In this document: positions 6,443 through 6,904 of the stretch, piece after piece
Layout of the letters: each line of letters starts with the position of its first letter
How positions within the stretch are numbered: the first letter of the stretch is position 1
Origin: Pseudomonadota bacterium
GTDB lineage: Bacteria > Pseudomonadota > Gammaproteobacteria > Steroidobacterales > Steroidobacteraceae
Direction of reading: 5' to 3'
NCBI GenBank assembly: GCA_947454665.1
Contig: CANGMU010000125.1
Coordinates: 1 to 6,904, forward strand
DNA: 6,904 nucleotides
Translations under genes and position numbers: made by a program
The notes under the pieces: generated by a model
Told to the model about the DNA's origin: nothing
Databases searched by the model: none
The model's input: the letters and a program-made list of their open reading frames with translations, nothing else

Positions 6443-6904
6443 GTGCGAACCCTCTCAGTGCGCTCTCGGTCCACGCTCGCCGGTATCGCGCTGACCCTTG
6501 CTCTGGTCGACGCCGCGGCTGAACCGGCATCGCTGGTCGGGCGCCGTGTCGCCGACGTGCTGACCGAGTCCGCGACGGCGGATGTCCGTTTCCTGTTCAG
6601 CTCGCAACTCGTGCCGGATCGTCTCCGCGTGCTGCGCGAACCGCGCGAAGGCACGCCCTTGGCGCGCGTGACGGAAATCCTGGCTTCGCACCATCTCGCA
6701 CTGTTGCCCGTCTCGCCGGGACTGTTTGCGGTCGGCACTTCCGTGGCAAACCCGGACCTGGCGAGTCGAGGGATTGAAAGCAGGTCACCGGAGATCAATG
6801 CCGACGCACCGCACGGCCCTCCGACACTGTCCGAAGCGCTGATCACGGCAGAGCGTTACCCCTATGGCCTGAAGCTCGCCGATGACGCGGTGACCTATTC
6901 CGCC
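6443..6904 (+). CDS. TonB-dependent receptor with N-terminal STN domain, partial (N-terminus only)
   Basis: Only 154 codons are visible and the frame is open at the window end. I chose the GTG at 6443; a second GTG at 6458 would also give a signal peptide, and neither has a strong ribosome binding site. A signal peptide (about 1-26, ending DAAA before E27-P28) leads into an STN domain (about 29-99: VADVLTESATADVRFLFSSQ, then GTPLARVTEILASHHLALL and GLFAVGTS), the periplasmic signalling domain of TonB receptors and secretins. After a spacer, SEALITAER (130-138) resembles a TonB box, where the plug should begin. A receptor is more likely than a secretin because of this motif and the FecR partner just upstream. 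Such proteins are outer-membrane barrels that import iron complexes, vitamin B12 or glycans; the substrate cannot be told from this part. Confidence 0.75.
   Translation, partial: MRTLSVRSRSTLAGIALTLALVDAAAEPASLVGRRVADVLTESATADVRFLFSSQLVPDRLRVLREPREGTPLARVTEILASHHLALLPVSPGLFAVGTSVANPDLASRGIESRSPEINADAPHGPPTLSEALITAERYPYGLKLADDAVTYSA

Overview
The window looks like a chromosomal stretch of a GC-rich proteobacterium. A gammaproteobacterium of the Xanthomonadales/Nevskiales/Steroidobacter kind is my best guess, from the GC-rich codon use, the FecR-like protein followed by a TonB receptor carrying an STN domain, and the RND efflux pair. This is an inference from gene style, not from a marker gene. 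All six genes can be read from the sequence, and the two at the edges are cut by the window.

Left half, all on the minus strand, in order of transcription: a serine-hydrolase-like protein of the class C beta-lactamase fold (4058 to 2970) whose catalytic motifs look destroyed; a 148-base gap; a periplasmic adaptor of an RND efflux pump (2821 to 1622); and, overlapping it by ATGA, the RND inner-membrane pump (1625 to beyond base 1). The last two form a translationally coupled proton-driven efflux operon. No outer-membrane channel gene is visible in the window.

Right half, all on the plus strand: glgA, the ADP-glucose glycogen synthase (4087-5541); then after 1 base a FecR-like periplasmic protein (5543-6439); then after 3 bases the N-terminal part of an STN-domain TonB-dependent receptor (6443 to beyond 6904). 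The tight packing suggests one transcript joining glycogen synthesis to an outer-membrane uptake and sensing pair. The FecR-like protein has only a very short cytoplasmic end, so it seems to lack the usual anti-sigma domain, and no sigma factor gene is seen.

The two halves are divergent and separated by only 28 bases (4059-4086). On each strand a -10-like hexamer ends 6 bases before the start codon and no good Shine-Dalgarno is visible, which suggests two overlapping promoters making leaderless mRNAs. I saw no RNA genes, CRISPR array, insertion sequence or integration site. The nearest thing to something new is the glgA-fecR-receptor operon with its truncated FecR, next to a probable pseudo-enzyme of the beta-lactamase fold.
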